A DNA stretch of 49,977 bases from Phycisphaerales bacterium (lineage in GTDB: Bacteria > Planctomycetota > Phycisphaerae > Phycisphaerales > UBA1924). Under the pieces are notes generated by a model, which made no database searches, was not told where the DNA came from, and saw only the letters and a list, made by a program, of their open reading frames with translations. Below, piece by piece: positions 42,925-49,977 of this stretch. Where the stretch lies: assembly GCA_028279375.1 (NCBI GenBank), contig JANQNW010000011.1, positions 1 to 49,977 of the forward strand, written 5' to 3'. Every line of letters starts with the position of its first letter. The first letter of the stretch is position 1. A program made the position numbers and the translations under genes.

Positions 42925-42975
42925 GTCGCTGTCGCGCCGCGGCGGGGCCTCCCGAGGATGGAACGGAGGAGAACT

Positions 42976-43569
42976 ATGAGAATCGCAGTTTCGGCCGCAG
43001 CGCTCCTGTTGGGCTCCGCGGCCATCGCCGGCGGGCCCGTCTGGGATGAGGGCGTCGATGGCGACCTTTCAACCGACCCGCTCGCCCCGACGCCGATCGC
43101 GTTCGGTCTCGGCAGCAACATTGTCATCGGAGAGATGCAGTCGCCTTCTGACACGCGCGACTATCTCACGTTCGTGATCCCCGCCGGGCAGGCGCTCTCG
43201 GAACTCAACCTGCTCGGCTACGAGGATCTCGACGTCGGCGGTCCGGGCGATACAGGCTTCAACGCCATTCATCCCGGCGCGACGAGCCAGGTTCCTTCGG
43301 GCGCCAACTCCGGCGACTTCCTCGGCGGAAACCACGTGCTCGACTCGTTCGTCGGCACGGACCTGCTTCCGGGTCTTGCCGCGGGCGCGCTGTCGGGCAC
43401 AGGCTTCGCCAGCCCGCTTGGTCCGGGCACATACACGTACCTGATCCAGCAGACGGGCCCGGAGCGCACGGGCTACGAGCTCGAGTTCGTCTTCATACCG
43501 TCTCCGGCCGGAAGTGTCGCGATGCTGACAGGCATGGGAGTCATCGCGATACGACGGCGTCGCGCCTGA
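42976..43569 (+). CDS. Exported protein with PEP-CTERM-like tail (3)
   Basis: A 197-residue exported protein starting at ATG 42976, close behind GGAGGAG; an upstream in-frame ATG has no site. The signal peptide is RIAVSAAALLLGSAAIAGG. The mature domain has Gly/Asp-rich strands and loops (DLDVGGPGDTGFNAI), and ends IPSPAGSVAMLTGMGVIAI then RRRRA, the third such tail in the window. It lies opposite the helicase gene, separated by a two-sided hairpin. Confidence 0.83.
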   Translation: MRIAVSAAALLLGSAAIAGGPVWDEGVDGDLSTDPLAPTPIAFGLGSNIVIGEMQSPSDTRDYLTFVIPAGQALSELNLLGYEDLDVGGPGDTGFNAIHPGATSQVPSGANSGDFLGGNHVLDSFVGTDLLPGLAAGALSGTGFASPLGPGTYTYLIQQTGPERTGYELEFVFIPSPAGSVAMLTGMGVIAIRRRRA

Positions 43570-43598
43570 GCGACAGACCGGGACGAGATCACGTTGGA

Positions 43599-43633
43599 GG
43601 GCCGGCGAAGGGCGCGTCGCCGGTCTCTCTTTA
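43599..43633. terminator. Terminator between the PEP-CTERM-like gene and the helicase gene
   Basis: The stem GGCCGGCGA / TCGCCGGTC (one G-T pair) with an 8-base loop is followed by TCTCTTT. It lies between two convergent genes and probably serves the plus strand; the T-tract is short. Confidence 0.65.
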
Positions 43634-43637
43634 CGCG

Positions 43638-46136
43638 CTATGAGATCCGTTCGAGGCGGGCGTAGCGCAGCACAAGCGTTTTCAATCCGACCTGTTCGAA
43701 CTCGATCTTCGCGCGTGTGTTCTGGCCCGCCTGGATCACGCCCTTCACCTCGCCGACGCCGAACTGCGGGTGGCGCACATGATCGCCGACTGTGAGGCGC
43801 TCCAACTCGTCCGCATCATGCGGGCGATCGGATTCGTAGCTATCGAATCCCTTGCCGCTCGAACCGCCGGAGCGCTTCTGCCAGGAGACGCTTCCGGGCG
43901 AGCCGTCGGTGTCGAAGTCGTCGTAGATCTGCTCTGACTGATCGCTGATGATCACCTGTTCGGCGGGGAGCTCATTGATGAACTGGCTCGGGATCGTGCG
44001 CTCGCGCCGGCCGGCGATGGTGCGATACTTGGCGCTCGTCATGAGCAGTTTCTCCATCGCGCGCGTGACGCCGACGAAGCAGAGGCGGCGTTCTTCCTCG
44101 AGTTCCGCCTCGCTGTCGCGCGAGCGTGCGTGGGGGAGCATGCCGTCTTCGAGACCGATCATCGCGACGCACGGGAACTCCAGCCCCTTGGCGGCGTGCA
44201 GCGTCATCAGCGTGACGGCGCCCTGGGAGGGATCGATCGCGTCGGCGTCCGCCACGAGCGAGACGGACTCGAGATAGCCACGCAGCATCGCGAGCAGCGG
44301 AGGGACCTCGACTTGCGCGCCTTCGGCCGGCGCATCGGAGGCCGGATCCGAATCGATGTCGAACTCCTGCTCGAACTCGCCGGCGCTTGAGATCAACTCG
44401 GCGAGGTTGGCGGTCTTGTCCTCATCCGCAGACTCCCCGGCGCCCTTCTTGGCGGCTCGCGCCTGGTAGTGCTTCAGCAGCCCGGATTCGTTGATCACAC
44501 GTTCGACAAGCTCGGGCAGCGAGCCCTCGACAGGCTGGCCCAGGAAGTTCGTCTGCTCCGTCCAGCTCAGGAGCATCTGGCAAAACTTGATGATGGCGTT
44601 GCGCGCTCGCGACGAGACGCCGTTCTGCTGCGCAAGGTCGGAGTCGGTCGTGATCTCCTGGAGCACGCTGAAGACGCTGGCGTCACGCAGCTGCGCGAGC
44701 GCGACGATGCGCGCCATGGTCGTGGCGCCGAGGCCGCGTGTGGGCTTGTTGACGATGCGCGCCAGCGACACGTCGTCGGCCGGATTGGCCAGCAGTCGCA
44801 GGTAGGCAAGCGCATCCTTAATCTCCTCGCGTTCGTAGAAAGCCGTGCCGCGCGCGATGACGTAGGGCACGCCGTGACGCCGGAACTCATCCTCCATCAC
44901 GCGCGAGAGCGCATTCATGCGATAGAAGACGGCCATGTTCTTCCACGATTCGCCATCGTCCTGGTGCAGCCGGCGCATCCATTCGACGACGAGCTCTGAT
45001 TCGTGGTGCTCGTTGCGCGTCAGCACGACCGTCGGCTGCTCGCCGCCCTCGCGCGTCGTGAAGAGGTCCTTGTGCTTGCGCTGCTTGTTGTGGCGAATGA
45101 GCGCATCGGCGGTCGCGAGGATTGGCGCGGTGGAGCGGAAGTTCTGCCCCAGCGCGATGATGTGGGCGCCGGGATAGTGCTCTTCGAACTCGAGGATGTT
45201 GCGGATGTCGGCGCCGCGCCAGCCGTAGATGGACTGATCCGGATCTCCGACGACGCAGATATTCGGCTGCGTTCCTTCCGGATTCTCCGCGATGATCGAT
45301 GCGAGCGTGAACTGCGCCTGGTTCGTGTCCTGATACTCATCGATCATCAGGTACTGCCAGCGCTGCTGCACCTCATGGCGCGCCTCGTCGCATGTGCGAA
45401 GAATCTGCGCCGTCAGCAGAAGCAGATCGTCGAAGTCCACGGCGTTGGCCTTCTGCAATCCGCGTTCATACGCCGTGAAGATCTTCGAGATCGTGCGCGA
45501 GTAGAAGTCCGCGGCTTCCGCCTCGAACATCGCCGCGTTCTTCATCTCGTTCTTCGCGTTGCTGATGATCGAAAGCACGGAGCGCGGGCGCCAGTTCGTC
45601 GTATTGAGATCAAGCTCCTTGATGATGCGCTTCATCAGCGCAAGCTGATCGGCGCTGTCATAGATGGAGTAATCGGCGCTGAGCCCCGGGAGATTGGCGA
45701 TCGGCGCATAGCGGCGCAGCAGTCGCGCGCACAACGAATGGAACGTTGTAATGGTCAAGCCGCGCGGCGGTCTTCCGTTTTCATCTGCGCCGAGCATGTC
45801 GATAACGCGATCGCGCATCTCGCCGGCGGCTTTGTTCGTGAACGTCAGCGCAAGCACCTGCCATGGCGGCACGCCGATGCGCACGAGATGCGCAATTCGC
45901 CGCGTGATGACGCGCGTCTTTCCCGAGCCGGCGGCGGCGAGAATGAGCAGGGGGCCTTCTGTGTGTTCGACGGCCTGCCTCTGCGGCGGCGTGAGATCGT
46001 CGAGCAGGGGGTCGCCGGGGGGCGCCTGGTCCTCAAGCTGGTCCGCTTCGAGGTCGGCGAGGAAATCCGGCGCCTCATCGGCGTCGGAGGCGGCGTTTGC
46101 GGGGTCCTGCGCGCTGTTGTTCCGGAGGCTTTCCAT
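43638..46136 (-). CDS. ATP-dependent DNA helicase of the UvrD/PcrA family
   Basis: An SF1A helicase of 832 residues, acting in repair and in removing proteins from DNA. Motifs in order: Walker A ILAAAGSGKTRV, LALTFTNKAAGEM, DEYQDTNQAQF (Walker B), VVGDPDQSIYGWRGADI, VTLMTLHAAKGLEFPCV and LCFVGVTRAMEKL. The C-terminus has the PcrA-type module GDHVRHPQFGVGEV. The chain is longer at the N-terminus by about 40 acidic residues. ATG 46136 was chosen over a TTG six codons upstream. Close to PcrA, but UvrD cannot be excluded. Confidence 0.95.
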   Translation of the reverse strand: MESLRNNSAQDPANAASDADEAPDFLADLEADQLEDQAPPGDPLLDDLTPPQRQAVEHTEGPLLILAAAGSGKTRVITRRIAHLVRIGVPPWQVLALTFTNKAAGEMRDRVIDMLGADENGRPPRGLTITTFHSLCARLLRRYAPIANLPGLSADYSIYDSADQLALMKRIIKELDLNTTNWRPRSVLSIISNAKNEMKNAAMFEAEAADFYSRTISKIFTAYERGLQKANAVDFDDLLLLTAQILRTCDEARHEVQQRWQYLMIDEYQDTNQAQFTLASIIAENPEGTQPNICVVGDPDQSIYGWRGADIRNILEFEEHYPGAHIIALGQNFRSTAPILATADALIRHNKQRKHKDLFTTREGGEQPTVVLTRNEHHESELVVEWMRRLHQDDGESWKNMAVFYRMNALSRVMEDEFRRHGVPYVIARGTAFYEREEIKDALAYLRLLANPADDVSLARIVNKPTRGLGATTMARIVALAQLRDASVFSVLQEITTDSDLAQQNGVSSRARNAIIKFCQMLLSWTEQTNFLGQPVEGSLPELVERVINESGLLKHYQARAAKKGAGESADEDKTANLAELISSAGEFEQEFDIDSDPASDAPAEGAQVEVPPLLAMLRGYLESVSLVADADAIDPSQGAVTLMTLHAAKGLEFPCVAMIGLEDGMLPHARSRDSEAELEEERRLCFVGVTRAMEKLLMTSAKYRTIAGRRERTIPSQFINELPAEQVIISDQSEQIYDDFDTDGSPGSVSWQKRSGGSSGKGFDSYESDRPHDADELERLTVGDHVRHPQFGVGEVKGVIQAGQNTRAKIEFEQVGLKTLVLRYARLERIS

Positions 46137-46643
46137 GCGTTGGAAGCCTAGCAACGGCGTTTTCGAGGTGCAGATTGGTTCGCGCGCGTGTGCGACGCGT
46201 TTGCGCGCCGTGAGAATCGCGTGTCAAGTGCGCTCGCGGGTCAGGTTTTCCACAGGGTGGAAGAGCCCCTTTCGGGTGAGTCTTCAGACGCAAAGTCCCG
46301 ATTCCCGGCCAGTTACGGCGGTCGTCCGAAAACCGACAGCTTGTCCACAGCATTTTGGGCCTAGGGATCTTGAGTGCACGATATCTAGTGGGTATCGTTC
46401 TCTCTGGTTTCACGAGACTTCTAGCCGCGTTCGCGGGTGGTCTGAGACCCGCGAATTGCTCGGATAAAGCCAAATCTGAGAGGTACCCAACACCTCCGCC
46501 GCGTTCCGATCCCAGGCCGATCGGGCGTTTGAAGGAAACGGGTTTCGCACGGCGCACGGTGGGACGCGCGCCGAGGGCTGTCTGTCTGTGCGTCGCGAGC
46601 CGGCGCCGGATGGACTCTGGGAAGAACGAAGAGGTAGCAGTTC
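46137..46643 (+). other. Non-coding stretch between the helicase and dCTP deaminase genes
   Basis: I see no gene here. TTTTCCACA (46246-46254) and TTGTCCACA (46341-46349) resemble single-mismatch DnaA boxes in the same orientation. A promoter-like pair TTGAGT / TATCGT with a 17-base spacer lies at 46370-46398. The rest holds nothing I can interpret. Confidence 0.5.
46370..46398 (+). promoter_or_regulatory. Possible promoter of dcd
   Basis: TTGAGT and TATCGT are 17 bases apart. The site is about 245 bases before the gene, giving a long leader. Matches are four of six bases at each element, so support is weak. Confidence 0.35.
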
Positions 46644-47216
46644 ATGGCTGTGCTGTGCGATACGCAGATTCGTGAGTTGGTGGAAATTGAGCCATTCGAA
46701 GACGGCGTCAAGCGGGAGGGATCGGTCTCCTACGGCCTCTCCAGCTACGGCTACGACGTGCGCGTCGGCTCGCGCTTCAAGGTCTTCACGCCCACGCCCG
46801 TCACCGGCGGCGTGACCGTCGTCGATCCCAAGGCCTTCTCGTCCGATCTCTTCATCGAGATCGACACGGACGTCACGGGCCAGGATCACGTCATCATTCC
46901 GCCCAACTCGTTTGCGCTCGCCGAGACCGTCGAGCACTTCGACATCCCGCGCGAGGTTCTCGTGCTCTGCGTCGGCAAGAGCACCTACGCCCGCTGCGGC
47001 ATCATCGTGAACGTCACCCCGCTCGAGCCCGAATGGCGCGGCAAGGTGACGCTCGAGATCAGCAACACCACCCCGCTTCCCGCGAAGGTCTACGCCAACG
47101 AAGGCATCGCGCAGTTCGTCTTCCTCAAGGGAGACCGCATCTGCGCCACCAGCTACGCGGACAAGGGGGGCAAGTATCAGGACCAGGACGGTCTGACCCT
47201 TCCCAGGGTCGACTAG
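46644..47216 (+). CDS. dcd: dCTP deaminase
   Basis: A 190-residue enzyme that deaminates dCTP to dUTP for thymidylate synthesis. The family markers are clear: [14 protein letters not shown] near residues 32-45, the helix [32 protein letters not shown] with the catalytic Glu (residue about 129), and [23 protein letters not shown] lies ten bases before the ATG. The next gene is ribonucleotide reductase, so both contribute to dNTP supply. A short hairpin without T-tract (47217-47232) follows. Confidence 0.96.
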   Translation: MAVLCDTQIRELVEIEPFEDGVKREGSVSYGLSSYGYDVRVGSRFKVFTPTPVTGGVTVVDPKAFSSDLFIEIDTDVTGQDHVIIPPNSFALAETVEHFDIPREVLVLCVGKSTYARCGIIVNVTPLEPEWRGKVTLEISNTTPLPAKVYANEGIAQFVFLKGDRICATSYADKGGKYQDQDGLTLPRVD

Positions 47217-47349
47217 GCGGCCGCGTGGCCGCGATCCGGAGCACGCGGCTGTGCGCGTGCCCGGCGTTCGTTTGCGATTCGCAATTCACACGCCAGAGAA
47301 CACCGAGCGTTGGACAGGTAGACCGCCAAGGACGGCGAAGGAAGAGTCG

Positions 47350-49977
47350 ATGAAGATCACCAGGATGTTCACGGTCGCAGGTCAGGACCCCTTCGAGCAC
47401 ATCGAATGGACGAAGCGATCGTCGCGCATTTCCAATCCGGATGGCTCCGTCGTCTTCGAGATGCCGGACGCCGAAGTTCCGAAGTCGTGGTCGCAACTGG
47501 CCACCGACATCATGGTGAGCAAGTACTTCCGCAAGGCGGGCGTGCCGCAGTTCGATGAGTACGGCGAGCAGCTCTTCGATGAAGAAGGCCAGCCCATCAC
47601 CGGGCCGGAGCGCTCGGCGCGCCAGGTCATCGGGCGCCTGGCCGGCTGCTGGCGTCACTGGGGCGAAGCGCACGGCTACTTCGACTCCGCCGAAGACGCG
47701 CAGGCCTTCCACGACGAACTCGTCTTCATGCTCCTCCACCAGGTCTCGGCGCCCAACAGCCCGCAGTGGTTCAACACCGGTCTGCAGTGGTCCTACGGCA
47801 TCAGCGGCCCGGCGCAGGGTCACTTTTACGCCGACCCGAAGACGGGCGACGTCTTCCGCTCGCAGGATGCGTACTCGCATCCGCAGCCGCATGCGTGCTT
47901 CATCCAGTCCGTCAGCGACGACCTGGTGAATCCCGGCGGCATCATGGATCTCTGGACGCGCGAGGCGCGTCTCTTCAAGTACGGCTCCGGCACCGGCACG
48001 AACTTCTCATCGCTCCGCGCAGAAGACGAGCGCCTCAGCGGCGGCGGGAAGTCCAGCGGCCTCATGAGCTGGCTGAAGATCGGCGATCGCGCCGCCGGCG
48101 CCATCAAGAGCGGCGGCACCACCCGGCGCGCCGCGAAGATGGTCTGCCTCGATCTGGATCACCCGGACATCGAGCAGTTCGTCAACTGGAAGGTGCGCGA
48201 GGAGATCAAGGTCGCTGCGCTCGTCGAGGGGCTCAAGCACCTACCCGACGATCAGAGGCGCACGGCTGAGAATCTCGGCCTCGTCCTCGATTACGACTTC
48301 AACGGCGAGGCGTACTACACCGTCAGCGGCCAGAACTCGAACAACTCCGTCCGCATTCCGGATGAGTTCTTCGACGCGCTCGATGGCAGCGGCTCCTGGC
48401 GCCTCTTCAATCGCACGGATGGCGAAGTCGCCCGCGAGATCGAAGCCGGCGACCTCTGGGATCAGATCGCCTTCGCCGCCTGGCGATGCGCCGATCCCGG
48501 CGTGCAGTACGACGGCACGATCAACGCATGGCACACCTGCCCGGAGTCGGGACGCATCAACGCGTCCAACCCGTGCAGCGAGTACATGTTCCTCGACAAC
48601 ACGGCATGCAATCTCGCGTCGATTAATCTGCTGAAGTTCTACAACGCGGACTCGCGGGCCTTCGATGTCGAGAGCTTCGAGCATGCGATCGATCTGTGGA
48701 CGGTCGTCCTCGAGATCAGCGTGCTCATGGCCGCGTTCCCGAGCAAGGAGATCGCGCGACTCAGTTACGAGTTCCGCACGCTCGGTCTGGGATTCGCCAA
48801 TCTCGGCGCACTGCTCATGCAGGCGGGCATTCCGTACGACAGCGACGAGGGTCGAGCCGTCGCGGGCATGATCAGCGCGATCATGACCGGGCGTTCGTAC
48901 CGCCAGTCGGCGATCATGGCCGATCAACTTGGCGCCTTCCGCGGCTACCGGGACAACGCCGAGCACATGCTCCGCGTCATCCGCAACCACAGGCGCGCAG
49001 CGCACGGCGTGCAGCGCGAGGACAAGGGGCTGGAGGGCTACGAGGACTTGCGCATCAGCCCGGTGCCCATCGAGCATGGGCTCGTTCGCTCCGGGCGCAT
49101 CAGCCTCGCCAATGCGCGCGATCTGCTCGATCACGCGACCAGGGCGTGGGACGAGGCGCTGACGCTCGGTGAACTCCACGGCTTCCGCAACGCCCAGACG
49201 ACCGTCATCGCGCCCACCGGCACGATCGGCCTGCTCATGGACTGCGACACGACCGGCGTCGAGCCGGACTTCGCGCTCGTGAAGTTCAAGAAGCTCGCCG
49301 GCGGCGGCTACTTCAAGATCGCCAACGCTTCGCTCCGCCCCGCGCTCATCGCGCTCGGCTACACCGATGAGCAGGTGCGCGACATCCTGACGTACGTCCT
49401 CGGCACGCTGAGCCTCGACACGGCGCTGCCCGATGAAACCGGGCGCACGATCGAGGGCGAGGGCACACTGGCCCGATTCCTGCGCGAGGCCGGTCTCAAC
49501 GACCACGACATGCAGCGCATCGAGGATGCGCTCCCCGGCGTCTTCGAGATCTCCTTCGCCATGAGCCCCTGGACGCTTGGCGACGAGGCGCTCGAACGAC
49601 TCGGCATGGATCCGGAGCGGGCGAAGAACGATCCCGACTTCGACGTGCTTCTCGCGCTGGGCCTCACGCGCAAGCAGATCGCTGCGCTCAACGACGCCAT
49701 CTGCGGCGTCCAGACCATCGAGGGGGCCCCGCACCTCAGGGATGAGCACCTGCCCGTCTTCGACTGCGCCAACAAGTGCGGCAAGAAGGGCAAGCGATTC
49801 ATCGCTGTCGAAGGGCACATCCGCATGATGGCCGCGGCGCAGCCTTTCATCTCCGGCGCCATCAGCAAGACGATCAATCTTCCGCACGAGGCGACCGTCG
49901 ATGAGATCAAGTCGGCGTATCGCATGAGCTGGGAGTTGGGTCTCAAGGCCAACGCGCTGTATCGCGATGGCTGCAAG
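47350..49977 (+). CDS. nrdJ: Vitamin B12-dependent ribonucleotide reductase, 5' part (runs off the window)
   Basis: A class II reductase that makes dNDPs using adenosylcobalamin. The 876 codons visible are open to the right edge, so the C-terminus with the shuttle cysteines is missing. Recognisable parts are [24 protein letters not shown], the [16 protein letters not shown] loop, [31 protein letters not shown] and [17 protein letters not shown] precedes the ATG. No B12 riboswitch was seen in the 133 bases upstream, where the gene follows dcd. Family strongly supported. Confidence 0.95.
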   Translation, partial: MKITRMFTVAGQDPFEHIEWTKRSSRISNPDGSVVFEMPDAEVPKSWSQLATDIMVSKYFRKAGVPQFDEYGEQLFDEEGQPITGPERSARQVIGRLAGCWRHWGEAHGYFDSAEDAQAFHDELVFMLLHQVSAPNSPQWFNTGLQWSYGISGPAQGHFYADPKTGDVFRSQDAYSHPQPHACFIQSVSDDLVNPGGIMDLWTREARLFKYGSGTGTNFSSLRAEDERLSGGGKSSGLMSWLKIGDRAAGAIKSGGTTRRAAKMVCLDLDHPDIEQFVNWKVREEIKVAALVEGLKHLPDDQRRTAENLGLVLDYDFNGEAYYTVSGQNSNNSVRIPDEFFDALDGSGSWRLFNRTDGEVAREIEAGDLWDQIAFAAWRCADPGVQYDGTINAWHTCPESGRINASNPCSEYMFLDNTACNLASINLLKFYNADSRAFDVESFEHAIDLWTVVLEISVLMAAFPSKEIARLSYEFRTLGLGFANLGALLMQAGIPYDSDEGRAVAGMISAIMTGRSYRQSAIMADQLGAFRGYRDNAEHMLRVIRNHRRAAHGVQREDKGLEGYEDLRISPVPIEHGLVRSGRISLANARDLLDHATRAWDEALTLGELHGFRNAQTTVIAPTGTIGLLMDCDTTGVEPDFALVKFKKLAGGGYFKIANASLRPALIALGYTDEQVRDILTYVLGTLSLDTALPDETGRTIEGEGTLARFLREAGLNDHDMQRIEDALPGVFEISFAMSPWTLGDEALERLGMDPERAKNDPDFDVLLALGLTRKQIAALNDAICGVQTIEGAPHLRDEHLPVFDCANKCGKKGKRFIAVEGHIRMMAAAQPFISGAISKTINLPHEATVDEIKSAYRMSWELGLKANALYRDGCK

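Larger units (their letters stand above)
42153..42975 (+). other. Long non-coding stretch with a perfect palindrome and a leader hairpin
   Basis: I see no convincing gene in these 823 bases. The composition is less GC-rich from about 42280 to 42490. Features are a 16-base palindrome (42474-42489), a smaller palindrome CATTGTAATG (42438-42447), and the hairpin CCTCCGGA / TCCGGAGG (42901-42924) before the PEP-CTERM-like gene. Two open frames on opposite strands at about 42489-42777 look partly protein-like but lack a start with a ribosome site. A gene remnant is possible. Confidence 0.5.

Noticed and set aside
46137..46643. Replication origin
   Set aside because: Just two imperfect DnaA-box-like sites are seen, with no AT-rich unwinding region or dnaA/dnaN neighbours.
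47217..47349. Cobalamin riboswitch before nrdJ
   Set aside because: The leader is short and lacks the B12 box GCCACTG. The coding stop of dcd is too close for a full riboswitch.
48241..49887. A 548-residue minus-strand frame opposite nrdJ
   Set aside because: nrdJ has all family motifs through this region.

Overview
The window is about 50 kb of GC-rich bacterial chromosome, densely coded on both strands. Several features point to a Gram-negative planctomycete, most probably of the Phycisphaerae. Three secreted proteins end in a short PEP-CTERM-like tail (Pro-Gly/Ala-rich stretch, hydrophobic helix, Arg-Arg-Arg-Arg). There are dockerin-like repeats of the type D-x-D-G-V-V-G-S-x-D-L-A-x-L-L-G-x-W-G, a secreted FG-GAP repeat protein, and genes for lipopolysaccharide and lipoprotein handling. 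This placement is inference from protein style; the window holds no 16S rRNA. No prophage, insertion sequence or CRISPR array was seen.

Layout. Bases 1-8.3 kb: 3' end of nadD, an SDR oxidoreductase, a DUF4230 protein, a PDZ-less HtrA-like protease upstream of a large secreted protein, and a divergent pair of exported proteins (FG-GAP repeat protein and lipoprotein). 8.3-15.7 kb: three DinB-fold proteins (two in tandem), a GH57 glycoside hydrolase, a membrane protein with a very long Gln-rich tract, a PfkB-family sugar kinase and a small acidic protein. 15.8-19.5 kb: an envelope block of plsY and two glycosyltransferases with 4-base overlaps, divergent from a lipopolysaccharide-kinase-like gene. 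19.5-25.6 kb: pyruvate phosphate dikinase with a histone-like N-terminal tail, pabB overlapping a Nudix hydrolase (both probably folate synthesis), and a DUF481 outer-membrane protein. 25.7-32.2 kb: a small transcription unit between two terminators, a divergent Gfo/Idh-like protein, RNase P RNA with its terminator, a LolC/LolD-type ABC transporter, and a diadenylate cyclase-CdaR pair. 32.2-35.7 kb: a glycosyltransferase with two lipoproteins, a DUF2752 protein and an isolated nuoA.

35.8-43.6 kb is the most distinctive stretch: tRNA-Pro(UGG), three exported PEP-CTERM-like proteins, a matrixin metalloprotease with dockerin- and cohesin-like modules, a protein with dockerin-like repeats at both ends, and purD in between. 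43.6-50 kb: a PcrA/UvrD helicase, dCTP deaminase, and a vitamin B12-dependent ribonucleotide reductase that runs off the right edge. The last two both supply dNTPs.

Functional links that can be supported are: c-di-AMP synthesis (cdaA-cdaR), lipoprotein export (lolC/lolD) next to many lipoproteins, envelope glycan assembly (plsY, glycosyltransferases, sugar kinase), folate synthesis (pabB plus a Nudix hydrolase), and surface or extracellular proteins with calcium-binding repeats. Very long open frames on the strand opposite many genes are produced by the GC-rich codon bias and were not annotated. I did not find a clearly new multi-gene defence or mobile system. The best leads are the altered active-site motif of the diadenylate cyclase, the dockerin/cohesin matrixin and its neighbours, the tailed PPDK, and the unexplained small transcript near 26 kb.
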